Origin: Peptoniphilus catoniae
GTDB taxonomy: Bacteria > Bacillota > Clostridia > Tissierellales > Peptoniphilaceae
Assembly (NCBI RefSeq): GCF_901447155.2
Contig: NZ_LR588419.1
Coordinates: 1 to 64,000, forward strand
DNA: 64,000 nt
Direction: 5' to 3'
The first letter of the stretch is position 1; each line of letters starts with the position of its first letter. The notes beneath the pieces were generated by a model. It worked only from the letters and a program-made list of their open reading frames with translations, made no database searches and was not told where the DNA came from. This document shows, piece by piece, positions 16,897 through 26,362 of this stretch. Position numbers and translations under genes: made by a program.

Positions 16897-18084
16897 TTAT
16901 CCTCTAAGGTCCTTTAATGCCTTATCAAGTCTGTCAAGGGATTCTTTTATAGTTGATTTAGGTGCTGCAAGGTTTATTCTTTCAAAGCCTGAGCCTTCCT
17001 TTCCAAAAATATACCCCTCGTCTAAAAACAAGCCCGCCTTATTTTTCATAAAGTCTTCAAGCTTTTCATTACTCATTCCCAAGCTGTTAAAGTCAACCCA
17101 TTGAAGGTAGGTTCCTTCCAATAGTGGTGCTTTAATATCAGGATGCTTGCTTTCAAAAAAGTCTTTTACAAGCTTTTGGTTTTCATCTATTACATCCAGG
17201 CATTTATCAAACCAGTCTTCACATTCATTATAGGCTATTTCACAAGCCTTATAGCCCAGAGCCGTGCAAGTGGATATACTCATAGCCTCAAGAGAATCCG
17301 TTAATTTTTCTCTAAGGTCCTTATTTTTAACAATAACATTGCTAAGCATCATGCCGGCAAGGTTAAAGGTCTTTGAAGGTGCCGTAAAGGTTATTGTTTT
17401 TTCTGCAACCTTATCATTTATAGTTTGAAAAACTGTGTGCTTATGTCCCTTATAAACAAAGTCCATATGGATTTCATCGCAAAGCATAATTAAATTATTT
17501 TTTTCAACTATTTGGGCAATTTTTTCAAGCTCTTCTTTTTCCCAAACTCTTCCTACAGGATTATGGGGTGAACAGAAGAGTAGTATTTTGTTTTCTTCCT
17601 TTGATGCAAGCTCTTCTAAAAGTTCAAAATCTATTTCATATCTTTCTTTTTTTATAAGTGGACATCTGACAAGCTTTCTATTTTGCAGTTCAATAGCCGA
17701 GAAAAATGGATAGTAAACCGGCGGCATAACTATAACTCCGTCTCCCTTGTTGCTGAACTTATTTATAGCTGCATAAATGGCCGGGACAACTCCCGGAGTA
17801 TTAATTATCCACTCTCTTTTTACATCAAAATCATGTCTTCTCTTCATCCAGGATATTAGAGCTTCAAAGAAAGGGTCATTAGCCTCAGTGTATCCTAAAA
17901 CATTTTGATCTAAATATTCCTTTAAACCTTCCCTAATTTCTGGAGCAATGGGAAATTCCATGTCAGCTACTGAAAGAGGTACTACCTCACCGGTAGAAAG
18001 CTCAGGTCTTTTTTTCACCATTCTGTCCCATTTAGGGGATCCCTTTCCCACTCTGTTTAATTTGCTTTCAAAATCGTATCTCAT
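16897..18084 (-). CDS. patB: PLP-dependent C-S lyase/aminotransferase (MalY/PatB)
   Basis: A 395-residue class I/II aminotransferase-fold protein of the MalY/PatB group. The PLP lysine is in TAPSKTFNLAGMMLSN, the PLP-binding Asp/Tyr region is MLCDEIHMDF, and the phosphate/substrate Arg is near the end (GFERINLAAPKSTI). PatB enzymes cleave the C-S bond of cystathionine or cysteine conjugates, giving pyruvate, ammonia and a thiol. The frame continues upstream to 18111, but MRYDFESKLNR with AGGAGGAAAA before the ATG is the family start. It follows the gamma-glutamyltransferase gene by 8 bp, which suggests joint handling of glutathione- or gamma-glutamyl-cysteine conjugates. Confidence 0.88.
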   Translation of the reverse strand: MRYDFESKLNRVGKGSPKWDRMVKKRPELSTGEVVPLSVADMEFPIAPEIREGLKEYLDQNVLGYTEANDPFFEALISWMKRRHDFDVKREWIINTPGVVPAIYAAINKFSNKGDGVIVMPPVYYPFFSAIELQNRKLVRCPLIKKERYEIDFELLEELASKEENKILLFCSPHNPVGRVWEKEELEKIAQIVEKNNLIMLCDEIHMDFVYKGHKHTVFQTINDKVAEKTITFTAPSKTFNLAGMMLSNVIVKNKDLREKLTDSLEAMSISTCTALGYKACEIAYNECEDWFDKCLDVIDENQKLVKDFFESKHPDIKAPLLEGTYLQWVDFNSLGMSNEKLEDFMKNKAGLFLDEGYIFGKEGSGFERINLAAPKSTIKESLDRLDKALKDLRG

Positions 18085-18092
18085 TTTTCCTC

Positions 18093-19706
18093 CTATATTC
18101 CAAGGACGCATCCGTCAGTTCTCGGTTCCGTTCCTCCAAGGTATACTCCCTTTTCTCTTAATATTATTTGTCCTCTACCCATGTCTGTTCTATCTGATAC
18201 AAGATCTATTTCGTGTTCTCTTTTCTTTAAGTCTTTAACTATATTGGATTCATAATCTTCTTCAATTTCCACCTTTTTGCCCTTTATCCATTGCCATCTT
18301 GGAGCATCTAAAGCTGCCTGTGGATTAAGTCCATCATCTATCATTCTTATAAGAACCTGAAGATGACCTTGAGGCTGCATAAAGCCTCCCATAACTCCAA
18401 AAGGTCCCAAGGCTTTGCCATCTTGAGTTAAAAATCCCGGAATAATTGTATGATAGGGTCTGGTGCCTCCTACTAATCCGTTTGGTCTTGTGTCGTCAAA
18501 GTCAAAATTGTGTGCCCTGTTATTTAGAGATATGCCTGTTTTTTCAACTACAACTCCACTACCGAATCCCATATAATTTGACTGTATAAAAGAGATCATG
18601 TTTTCGTCCTTATCTGCTGCTGCCAAATAAATTGTAGATCCTTCACCAGGGGTACCGACTTTAGGGTCAAGTGCCTTTTCTTCAAGTTGATTTTTCCTTA
18701 ATGTTAAATAGTCCTCCTTTAGAAGCTCTCTAAAATGAGGTCTCATTCTTTCCGGTTCGGCTACATATTCCTTTGCATCTACATAGGCACTTTTTAAGGC
18801 TTCTATAGCATAATGGGTCTTTTCCTCTTCAGTCATATGGGAAAAGTCAAATTTATTAAGAATCTTAAGAGCCATTAAAACTGTTATCCCATGTCCGTTG
18901 GGAGGGAGTTCCCAAACATCTATACCTCTGTAATTTACAGATAAGGGTTCTACCCACTCAGGTTTATAGGAAGAAAGGTCCTCTGTAGTTAAAAGTCCTC
19001 CTTTTTCCCTTACATAATCAGATATTGCCTTTGCAAGCTTGCCCCTATAAAAGGACTCTCCATTAGTTTTTACTATTTCCCTTAGACTTTCAGCTAGGTC
19101 TTTAAGTTTTACAACCTCTCCTGAATATGGTGCCCTGCCATTTATAGTAAAGGTGTCAAAAAAGCCCTTATAGGCAGGATCATCTTTAAATTTAGAATAC
19201 TTTTCCACTTGAGCTTTCCAAAGCTGACTTATAGTAGGACTTACAGGATAACCTTCTTCAGCAAGCTTTATAGCAGGAGCCGCTATTTCTTCAAGACTGA
19301 GTTTGCCGAATCTTTCATGTAAGCTTATCCAACCGCCTACAGCTCCCGGTACATCTACAGATAAGGGACCTGTTTGAGGGATAGAATTATATCCCAGATC
19401 CTTTAGCTTTTGCATTTTTAGGTCTACAGGAGCAGGTCCACTGGCATTAAGTCCATAAAGCTTTCCATCCATGGACACTATGGCAAAGGCATCTGATCCC
19501 AAACCATTACCTGTAGGTTCAACTACAACATGAACCATTGCCATTGCAAGGGCTGCATCTACACAGTTGCCCCCGGCCTTCATTATGTCCGTTCCCGCTA
19601 TAGTTGCATAGGTGTTTGATGAGGCTGCCATAGCTGATTTGCCATATACCACCGTCCTTCTACTTTTATAGGGATAAAAAATATTGTCCGTTTTCAAAAT
19701 AAACAT
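18093..19706 (-). CDS. Gamma-glutamyltransferase family protein (YwrD-like)
   Basis: A 537-residue Ntn-hydrolase-fold protein of the GGT family. The autocleavage/nucleophile Thr is in GEGSTIYLAAADKD, the next motif is QSNYMGFGSGVVVEKTGISL, and the glycine-rich MGGFMQPQGH is conserved. There is no signal peptide, so it should be cytoplasmic, unlike classical secreted GGT. The family hydrolyses or transfers gamma-glutamyl groups. The ATG at 19706 has the AAAGG directly against it. A TTG at 19697 has better spacing and may be the real start. Operon with the downstream C-S lyase gene. Confidence 0.88.
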   Translation of the reverse strand: MFILKTDNIFYPYKSRRTVVYGKSAMAASSNTYATIAGTDIMKAGGNCVDAALAMAMVHVVVEPTGNGLGSDAFAIVSMDGKLYGLNASGPAPVDLKMQKLKDLGYNSIPQTGPLSVDVPGAVGGWISLHERFGKLSLEEIAAPAIKLAEEGYPVSPTISQLWKAQVEKYSKFKDDPAYKGFFDTFTINGRAPYSGEVVKLKDLAESLREIVKTNGESFYRGKLAKAISDYVREKGGLLTTEDLSSYKPEWVEPLSVNYRGIDVWELPPNGHGITVLMALKILNKFDFSHMTEEEKTHYAIEALKSAYVDAKEYVAEPERMRPHFRELLKEDYLTLRKNQLEEKALDPKVGTPGEGSTIYLAAADKDENMISFIQSNYMGFGSGVVVEKTGISLNNRAHNFDFDDTRPNGLVGGTRPYHTIIPGFLTQDGKALGPFGVMGGFMQPQGHLQVLIRMIDDGLNPQAALDAPRWQWIKGKKVEIEEDYESNIVKDLKKREHEIDLVSDRTDMGRGQIILREKGVYLGGTEPRTDGCVLGI

Positions 19707-19790
19707 CCTTTCTTGATATCTATATTTTCCTGTATTATAGTTAAATTATCCGACAAACTTAACTTATAATCAACTTTTAAAGGAGTTTTT

Positions 19791-20303
19791 ATGAAATATA
19801 TTAAAAAATATGTATCTCCTATAGGAGACCTTTTATTAATAAGCGACGGCGAAGGTCTTTGCGGTTTATACTTTATAGGAGAAAAATACTTGGACAAAAA
19901 CCTTAAGGTCCATGAAAAAGATCTTAAAATTTTTAAGGATACTTTTAACTGGTTGGACCTTTATTTTAAGGGGCAAGAACCTCCTTTTATACCTAAGCTT
20001 AATCTTATAGGAAGCGATTTTAGAAAATCCGTTTGGGAAATTCTTTTAACTATTCCCTATGGACAAACTACCAGCTACAAAAATATTGCCCACATTATTG
20101 CAGAAAAAAGATCAATGGATAAAATGTCTCCTCAAGCTGTAGGAGGAGCTGTAGGACATAATCCCATATCAATTATAGTGCCCTGTCATAGAGTTGTAGG
20201 TGCAAATGGAAATCTTACAGGCTATGCTGCTGGCCTTGATAAAAAAATCGCACTTTTAAAACTTGAAGGTCTTAATATGTCAAAATTTTCTTATCCGAAA
20301 TAA
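19791..20303 (+). CDS. ogt: Methylated-DNA--protein-cysteine methyltransferase
   Basis: A 170-residue DNA repair protein. The alkyl-acceptor motif PCHRVVGANGNLTGYAGG-type is present as IIVPCHRVVGANGNLTGYAA, and the helix-turn-helix with the Arg finger is FRKSVWEILLTIPYGQTTSY. It transfers a methyl group from O6-methylguanine to its own Cys. Divergent from the GGT gene. AGGAG precedes the ATG. Single-gene unit or leads into the symporter gene 90 bp on, although that gene has its own promoter. Confidence 0.95.
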   Translation: MKYIKKYVSPIGDLLLISDGEGLCGLYFIGEKYLDKNLKVHEKDLKIFKDTFNWLDLYFKGQEPPFIPKLNLIGSDFRKSVWEILLTIPYGQTTSYKNIAHIIAEKRSMDKMSPQAVGGAVGHNPISIIVPCHRVVGANGNLTGYAAGLDKKIALLKLEGLNMSKFSYPK

Positions 20304-20359
20304 TTTATTAATCTTTATCAATTACTTAATCTTTTAGTTTTTAATTTTCTAATCTAATG

Positions 20360-20368
20360 TGGTATAAT
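20360..20368 (+). promoter_or_regulatory. Extended -10 promoter of the AGCS symporter gene
   Basis: TGGTATAAT is an extended -10 element. The -35 region is weak. The start codon lies 27 bp downstream behind an AAGGAGG site. Confidence 0.6.
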
Positions 20369-20394
20369 CTCTATCTATATAAGGAGGGATTATT

Positions 20395-21798
20395 TTGCTT
20401 GATAATTTAACTGCTTTATTAAAAAGTATGAATGGAATTCTTTGGGGAGCTCCCCTTATGATTTTATTAGTGGGCTTTGGTCTTACTTCTACTATATATT
20501 TAAGGTTTCCCCAATTTACAAGACTAGGCTACGGATTTAAAGAAACCTTCGGCAAGGCACTGTCCAAAGATAAGACTGAGGAAGGTTCTATGTCTTCATT
20601 TCAAGCTTTATCCACAGCTATAGCTGCCCAGGTAGGTACCGGAAATATAGGTGGCGTTGCAGGAGCTATAGTATCAGGAGGTCCCGGGGCGGTTTTTTGG
20701 ATGTGGATTACAGCAATACTCGGTATGTCAACTATATCCGTCGAAGCAATTTTGGCACAAAAGTACAGAGAAATAAGAGATGGTCAGTATGTAGGAGGAC
20801 CGGCCTTTTATATAAGCAAGGGCTTAAAAAACAGAGGACTTTCAAGTCTGGGCTACTTCCTAGCAGGAGCCTTTTCAATTCTTATAATCCTGGCCTTAGG
20901 CTTTATCGGCAATATGGTTCAGTCCAATTCCATATCCTCTGCCTTGGCTGAAGCCTTTAACCTACCTGAACTTTTTGTTGGTATAGCTATTGCACTTACT
21001 GCAGCCTTTATTTTTATAGGAGGCATTAAACGTATAGGATCATTTGCTGAAAGAGTCGTTCCCCTAATGGCACTTATTTACATAATCGGTTCAATTGTCG
21101 TTCTTGTTAAGTTTAACAATATGATAGTGCCGGTATTTAAGGCTATATTTGAATCCGCCTTTTCAGCTAAAGCCGTTTTAGGTGGAGCTGTAGGTGTATC
21201 AGTTAAAACTGCAATTAGATATGGTGTAGCAAGGGGTCTTTTCTCCAACGAAGCCGGTATGGGTTCCACCCCTAACTCCCATGCAGTTGCAAATGTCTAC
21301 CATCCTGTAATTCAAGGTTGTGTTGCTATGATAGGAGTATTTATAGACACTATCCTTGTATGTACAGCAACCTCCCTTGTAGTTCTTGCTACAGATGCCC
21401 ACAACAGCGGTAAGGAAGGGGTAATGATTACTATGGAAGCTTTTAGACGTGCCTTTGGGGATACCGGAGCAAAGTTTCTTGCCATAGCCTTAGTATTTTT
21501 TGCCTTTACAACTATTATCGGCTGGTACTACTTTGGTGAATCCAATACTAAGTACCTTTTTAAATCAAAATCAGCTATAAGGGTTTATCAGGCTATTGCC
21601 CTTTGCTTTATGGTCTTAGGTTCTGTGCAAAAAGTTAATTTTGTTTGGGAGCTTACAGACTTATTTAACGGTCTAATGGTTATCCCTAATATAATTGGTC
21701 TTTTTATCCTACTTAATGAAGCTAAGGATATGTATAGGGACTTTGACCTTCAAGTAAGATCAGGAGAAAAGTTAAGCTACAAGTATAAACATTTATAA
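20395..21798 (+). CDS. Sodium:alanine/glycine symporter (AGCS family)
   Basis: A 467-residue membrane protein with about eleven helices. Family signatures are STAIAAQVGTGNIGGVAGAIVSGG-type at about residues 78-100 and ARGLFSNEAGMGSTPN near 284. It carries alanine or glycine into the cell with Na+. Start is TTG, fixed by the AAGGAGG site seven bases upstream. Its Na+ coupling fits the Na+-pumping Nqr and NhaC genes elsewhere in the window. Confidence 0.93.
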   Translation: MLDNLTALLKSMNGILWGAPLMILLVGFGLTSTIYLRFPQFTRLGYGFKETFGKALSKDKTEEGSMSSFQALSTAIAAQVGTGNIGGVAGAIVSGGPGAVFWMWITAILGMSTISVEAILAQKYREIRDGQYVGGPAFYISKGLKNRGLSSLGYFLAGAFSILIILALGFIGNMVQSNSISSALAEAFNLPELFVGIAIALTAAFIFIGGIKRIGSFAERVVPLMALIYIIGSIVVLVKFNNMIVPVFKAIFESAFSAKAVLGGAVGVSVKTAIRYGVARGLFSNEAGMGSTPNSHAVANVYHPVIQGCVAMIGVFIDTILVCTATSLVVLATDAHNSGKEGVMITMEAFRRAFGDTGAKFLAIALVFFAFTTIIGWYYFGESNTKYLFKSKSAIRVYQAIALCFMVLGSVQKVNFVWELTDLFNGLMVIPNIIGLFILLNEAKDMYRDFDLQVRSGEKLSYKYKHL

Positions 21799-21840
21799 TT
21801 TTTGGTCTATCTATAACTGAAGCTTTATAAAAAACAATAA

Positions 21841-21886
21841 AAAACTCTCTCGCCAAATCATTTTAGATTGACGGGAGAGTTTTGTT
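21841..21886. terminator. Bidirectional intrinsic terminator
   Basis: AAAACTCTCTCG pairs with CGGGAGAGTTTT (one G-T pair), plus inner CAAATC/GATTG pairing. It lies between the convergent symporter and epimerase genes. Confidence 0.88.
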
Positions 21887-21920
21887 TAATTAAGATATTA
21901 ATTTACATTAAAATATCGAT

Positions 21921-22988
21921 TTAAAAGTCTATTTCAAGTCCAAGACCCGGTGCTTCTGATAGAGTAATGATTCCGCCCTCTTGAGTGAATCCTCCTTTTA
22001 TTCCCGGAAGCTCTTCAACCATTCTGTAACTATCAAGGTCAGCATACTCGATATTTTTCTTTGCTGCTGCAAGGGCAGCTCCAGCTGCTATACCTACTCT
22101 TGTTTCACTCATGCAGCCTATCATACACTTTAGACCTGCCGCTTCTGCAACTGCATTTATTTGCAATGCAGGGAAAAGTCCTCCGGCCTTCATTAATTTT
22201 ATATTAATAATATCAGTAGCCTCTTCCTTAACGGCTCTTATTGCATCCTTAGGACCATGAACTGATTCATCCATCATAAGCTCTTGACTAATATGATCCT
22301 TAACAAATTTAAGTCCTGTAAAATCCCAATAAGGTAAAGGTTGCTCTATTTCATCTACGTGATACTTTTCCATTTTTTTCATTACATTTACAGCTTGCTT
22401 CTTATCATAGCCTTGGTTGGCATCAAGTCTAAGACTTATACCGTCACCTACAGCCTCTCTGATTTTAGCTATAGCTTCAAGGTCATCCTCTTGGTTAATT
22501 CCGATTTTTATTTTTAAAATTTTAAAACCTTCATCTACATATTTTTTAGCAAGCTTTGCCATTTCATCCGGAGTGTCTATTCCAATAGTCATATCAGATT
22601 TTACTTGATTAGAATTGCCTCCAAGAAGTTTATAAACAGGTAGTCCTGCCTTTTTGCCCAGTATATCGTAAAGTGCAAAGTCTATAGCTGCCTTGCCTGC
22701 AGACTTACCTACTATATGTCTATCCATTTTTCTGTGGATTCTTTCTATAGCAAGAGGGTCTTCTCCTATTAAAATAGGTTTAATACCTTCCAAGAATACC
22801 TCTATATCTCCTATACAATCTCCGGTAACAGGTTCAAAGGGGCTGGCTTCACCATAACCTACTATTCCCTCATCTGTTGTTACCTTAACTAAAAGAGATT
22901 CAGTTTTTGATTCATCTCTTAAAGCAATTTTAAATTTTACCTTAGCTACAGGGCTTAAAATGGTCCACGCAATATCAACTATTTTCAT
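21921..22988 (-). CDS. Dipeptide epimerase (L-Ala-D/L-Glu epimerase type), enolase superfamily
   Basis: A 355-residue mandelate-racemase/muconate-lactonizing-type enzyme. The catalytic Lys pair is in FKILKIKIG, metal ligands are in LRLDANQGY, DEIEQPL and MMDESVH, the second Lys in INIKLMKAGG, and the DxD motif typical of Ala-Glu epimerases in EYADLDSYR. Such enzymes convert L-Ala-D-Glu from murein into L-Ala-L-Glu. The ATG at 22988 with AGAGGTG is preferred over an upstream in-frame start at 23018. It is the last gene of an oligopeptide transporter operon, which supports a role in cell-wall peptide salvage. Confidence 0.88.
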   Translation of the reverse strand: MKIVDIAWTILSPVAKVKFKIALRDESKTESLLVKVTTDEGIVGYGEASPFEPVTGDCIGDIEVFLEGIKPILIGEDPLAIERIHRKMDRHIVGKSAGKAAIDFALYDILGKKAGLPVYKLLGGNSNQVKSDMTIGIDTPDEMAKLAKKYVDEGFKILKIKIGINQEDDLEAIAKIREAVGDGISLRLDANQGYDKKQAVNVMKKMEKYHVDEIEQPLPYWDFTGLKFVKDHISQELMMDESVHGPKDAIRAVKEEATDIINIKLMKAGGLFPALQINAVAEAAGLKCMIGCMSETRVGIAAGAALAAAKKNIEYADLDSYRMVEELPGIKGGFTQEGGIITLSEAPGLGLEIDF

Positions 22989-22998
22989 TTTACACCTC

Positions 22999-24369
22999 TT
23001 AAATTTCAACTTCTTCAATATCTACTACAACTTGATTTGTAACATAATCTTCTTCACTTAACCTTTGGTCTTCATACTCTATTTCTCCATCTTGATTATC
23101 ATAAGGATCTCTCCTTAAATAATTAAGTTGAGGATTAAAGTCATATTGGAAGCTTGATGTTGCAGGCATTCTGAAAGGCTCTAGATTTCCGAAATAGAAG
23201 TTCCATCTTTCTTCAGCACCTTCTCTGTAAGCAGCTCCACCAAAAGAACAGTCAGCAAAAAGCCAACCGAAAGGTTCAATATAAAATTGTGCCCAGTCAT
23301 GGTTGCCTATGGATTTAGCATTGGCATATAGGCCTGCCTGCCATCTTGCAGGGATCTTTGCTATACGACACATGGTTATAAATAAAAGAGCCTGAATACC
23401 GCAGTCTCCCTTTAGAGAGCTTGCACCATAGGTGGGTATATTGGTTATTGAAAAATATGGCCTTACAAAGGAGTACATAACCTTACTTGTTATAAAATCA
23501 TATATTTTTCTAGCCTTTATAAGAGGATTCTTTTCATCCCCCAAAACTTCCTCAGTAAGTTCCCTTAAATAAGGATTAAAAACTATATGAGGAGGAAACT
23601 CTTCAGTATAGAAGTTAGGTTGGAAATTACTTACCTCTTCCGGTTTAGGATCTTTATAAGCTACATGGTTTATAAACTCATAGTCCACATAGAACTCGTC
23701 GTCTTCCTTATAGTCTTCCTCAAAATACACTGTTCTTAAAGGACTGTAAGGACCTGAAATAGATTTAGGTTCATGGGAAGTAGAAAGAATCTTAAAATTC
23801 TTAACCTGAGAATATTCTATAGGTATAGGAATATGTACTCTGATTTTTTTGCCGGGTCTTTCTGCTTCCTTCTTAAGCTTTATAGAAGCTTTTATTCTGA
23901 TTTTATAGGCTAGGTCACCCTTTGATTTCATCTTGGCAATTACTTCATTAAGCATATCAAAGTTGCCTTCCTTGTCCATAAGATCCTTTTTATCTATAAC
24001 TCTTTTTGCCAATTCAGGTACTGTCTTTACAAGATTTGCCACCATATCATCTTTGAAATGAACTTCCCCGTTTATATAGTACCAATCTATTGAATCTAAA
24101 TCTCTAAGCTCCTCAAGCTCCTCTTCCTTAAAATCTTCGAAAGATTCTTGAAGAATTTTAAGGGCTTCTTCATAATTATAGGGATAACTTTTCGGAATTA
24201 TATCAATAATATACTTTTCAAGCTCTAGCCTTTGTTTTAAAGCATTGGGAATATCTTTTTTAAGTCTTAAGTCTATTACTCTCTTAAGTCTGTCAAAATC
24301 TCCATAAGCTTTTAACTTTGCAAGGTCTTCCGGTAAATCAACTTCCAAATATTTTAAATTTTCATTCAT
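22999..24369 (-). CDS. Transglutaminase-like cysteine peptidase-fold protein
   Basis: A 456-residue soluble protein. The transglutaminase core lies at about 280-400 with a full Cys-His-Asp triad: Cys in LKGDCGIQALLFI, His in GNHDWAQFY and Asp in WLFADCSFGG. The first 250 residues are helical and beta-rich with no recognised domain. No signal peptide, so it is cytoplasmic. The fold includes peptidases that cleave peptide or isopeptide bonds. Position between an opp transporter and a dipeptide epimerase suggests it processes imported (murein) peptides. Starts at an ATG behind AGGAGG, 9 bp after oppF. Confidence 0.8.
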   Translation of the reverse strand: MNENLKYLEVDLPEDLAKLKAYGDFDRLKRVIDLRLKKDIPNALKQRLELEKYIIDIIPKSYPYNYEEALKILQESFEDFKEEELEELRDLDSIDWYYINGEVHFKDDMVANLVKTVPELAKRVIDKKDLMDKEGNFDMLNEVIAKMKSKGDLAYKIRIKASIKLKKEAERPGKKIRVHIPIPIEYSQVKNFKILSTSHEPKSISGPYSPLRTVYFEEDYKEDDEFYVDYEFINHVAYKDPKPEEVSNFQPNFYTEEFPPHIVFNPYLRELTEEVLGDEKNPLIKARKIYDFITSKVMYSFVRPYFSITNIPTYGASSLKGDCGIQALLFITMCRIAKIPARWQAGLYANAKSIGNHDWAQFYIEPFGWLFADCSFGGAAYREGAEERWNFYFGNLEPFRMPATSSFQYDFNPQLNYLRRDPYDNQDGEIEYEDQRLSEEDYVTNQVVVDIEEVEI

Positions 24370-24378
24370 TTTAGCCTC

Positions 24379-25356
24379 CTAGAGTCTTTGTGGATAGTTA
24401 CATGCAACATAATGATCCTTTGCTATCTCTTTAAGAACCGGCTTTTCTAAAAGACAGTCTCCTTTCACAATTGGACACCTTGAAGCAAAAGGACAACCCT
24501 TAGGTTGATCTATAGCACTTGGTATATCCCCTTTTAATTGAGCTTTTAAAGGCTCACTTTCAAAGTCTATATTGGGTATTGATGCTAAAAGAGCCTTTGT
24601 ATAAGGGTGGGCACTATGAAAGTAAAGTTCGTCTTTATCAGCAAGTTCCATTAAATATCCTAAATACATTACAGCAACTCTGTCTGATATATGATAAATT
24701 ACATTAAGGTTGTGAGATATAAAGGCATAGGTTAAATTGGATTTTTCCTGCAAATCCATAAGCAGATTTATAATTTGTGACTGAATAGATACGTCAAGAG
24801 CCGATACAGGTTCGTCGCAAACCATAAATTTAGGTGTAAGAGCAAGGGCTCTGGCTATTCCTATTCTTTGTCTTTGACCTCCTGAAAATTCGTGAGGATA
24901 CCTTCTTACATAAATAGTATCCAAGCCGCAAAGCTTCATAAGCTCCTTAACTCTTTCAGTTCTTTCTTTTTTTGAATAAAGGTTTTGATATTCAAAGGGT
25001 TCAGCTATTATGTCTCCTACAGTCATTCTCGGGTCTAAGGAAGAATAGGGATCCTGAAAAATTATTTGCAGATCCTTTCTATAAGGCTTCATTTCCTTTT
25101 CGCTTAAATTTGAAATGTCCTTGTCTTCATATATTATTTTACCTTGACTGGGCTGGGTAAGTCTTATCATAAGTCTTCCCAGTGTAGTCTTTCCACAACC
25201 GGACTCGCCTACTATTCCTAAGGTTTCTCCTTGATAAATATTAAGACTTACTTTATTTACCGCATGGACATAGGTTTTTTCTTCCCCAATCTTCTTTCCC
25301 TTAACAGCAAATCTTTTTACAACATCTTCAAGTCTAAGAAGGGCTTTATTTTCCAT
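24379..25356 (-). CDS. oppF: Oligopeptide ABC transporter ATP-binding protein OppF
   Basis: A 325-residue ABC ATPase. Walker A is GESGCGKTT, signature HEFSGGQRQRIGIARAL, Walker B FMVCDEPVSALD, and the C-terminal Opp/Dpp extension has the Cys-rich CPFASRCPIVKGDCL that can hold an iron-sulfur cluster. It energises peptide uptake with OppD. The ATG at 25356 with GGGAGGAAG is chosen over the in-frame upstream start at 25380. It overlaps the end of oppD by 11 bases. Confidence 0.95.
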   Translation of the reverse strand: MENKALLRLEDVVKRFAVKGKKIGEEKTYVHAVNKVSLNIYQGETLGIVGESGCGKTTLGRLMIRLTQPSQGKIIYEDKDISNLSEKEMKPYRKDLQIIFQDPYSSLDPRMTVGDIIAEPFEYQNLYSKKERTERVKELMKLCGLDTIYVRRYPHEFSGGQRQRIGIARALALTPKFMVCDEPVSALDVSIQSQIINLLMDLQEKSNLTYAFISHNLNVIYHISDRVAVMYLGYLMELADKDELYFHSAHPYTKALLASIPNIDFESEPLKAQLKGDIPSAIDQPKGCPFASRCPIVKGDCLLEKPVLKEIAKDHYVACNYPQRL

Positions 25357-26347
25357 TATTTTCTTCCTCCCTTCCCTCATTTGAATAAAGGAAGCAACGA
25401 ACTTCCCTACCTTCCTTTGTTTTTACAAGCTCAGGCCTTTTTATCTTGCAAATATCCATGCATTTGTGACATCTTGGATGAAATAGGCATCCCTCAGGCC
25501 TGTTACTTAATGAAGGCACCATACCTTCAATTACAGTTAATCTCTCTTCATTTTTATTGACTGTCGGTATAGATTCTAAAAGAGCTTGGGTATAGGGATG
25601 AAGAGGTTTCATAAATAAATCCTTTGCAGAACTGTATTCCATTTCCTTACCTGCATACATTACCATTACATTGTCACTTACTTGAGCCACTACCCCCAAG
25701 TCGTGGGTAATCATAATTACCGAAGTATTAAGATCCTTCTTCAGTTTATTAATAAGCTCCAAAATCTGTGCCTGTATAGTTACATCAAGGGCTGTAGTAG
25801 GCTCATCACATATTAAAAGAGAAGGGTTGCAACATAAGGCTATTGCTATCATGGCACGTTGCCTCATTCCTCCTGAAAGTTGATGTGGATAATCATCTAT
25901 TCTTTTTTCGGGATTAGCTATACCTACTTTTCTAAGCATATCTATAGCTTTTTCCCTTGCCTCTTTTTTATTAAGTTTTTGGTGAATTCTAAGGCTTTCC
26001 ATAATTTGATAGCCTATTGTTAACACGGGATTTAAGGCTGTCATAGGCTCCTGAAAAATCATAGCCACCTTATCTCCCCTAATATTTTGCATCTCTTCCT
26101 TTGATTTATTCAGTATAGATTCATTATCGAGTATAATTTCTCCACTTACAATTTTACCCGGAGGACTTTGAACCAGTCTCATAATAGATAGGGCGGTAAC
26201 ACTTTTACCACTTCCTGATTCTCCGACTATGCCGAGAGTTTCACCTTTATTAAGTGAAAAGCTTACATCGTCAAGAGCATAAACAACGCCCTCTGTAGTA
26301 TAAAAATAAGTGCTTAGATTTTTCACTTCTAATAGTTTGTCTTTCAC
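25346..26347 (-). CDS. oppD: Oligopeptide ABC transporter ATP-binding protein OppD
   Basis: A 333-residue ABC ATPase. Walker A GESGSGKSV, signature HQLSGGMRQRAMIAIAL, Walker B LLICDEPTTALD. The OppD/DppD C-terminal extension carries CLFHPRCHKCMDICK. The first codon is GTG, set by TAGGAGAG upstream. Partner of OppF. Confidence 0.95.
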   Translation of the reverse strand: MKDKLLEVKNLSTYFYTTEGVVYALDDVSFSLNKGETLGIVGESGSGKSVTALSIMRLVQSPPGKIVSGEIILDNESILNKSKEEMQNIRGDKVAMIFQEPMTALNPVLTIGYQIMESLRIHQKLNKKEAREKAIDMLRKVGIANPEKRIDDYPHQLSGGMRQRAMIAIALCCNPSLLICDEPTTALDVTIQAQILELINKLKKDLNTSVIMITHDLGVVAQVSDNVMVMYAGKEMEYSSAKDLFMKPLHPYTQALLESIPTVNKNEERLTVIEGMVPSLSNRPEGCLFHPRCHKCMDICKIKRPELVKTKEGREVRCFLYSNEGREEENNGK

Positions 26348-26362
26348 GTTAACTCTCCTAGC

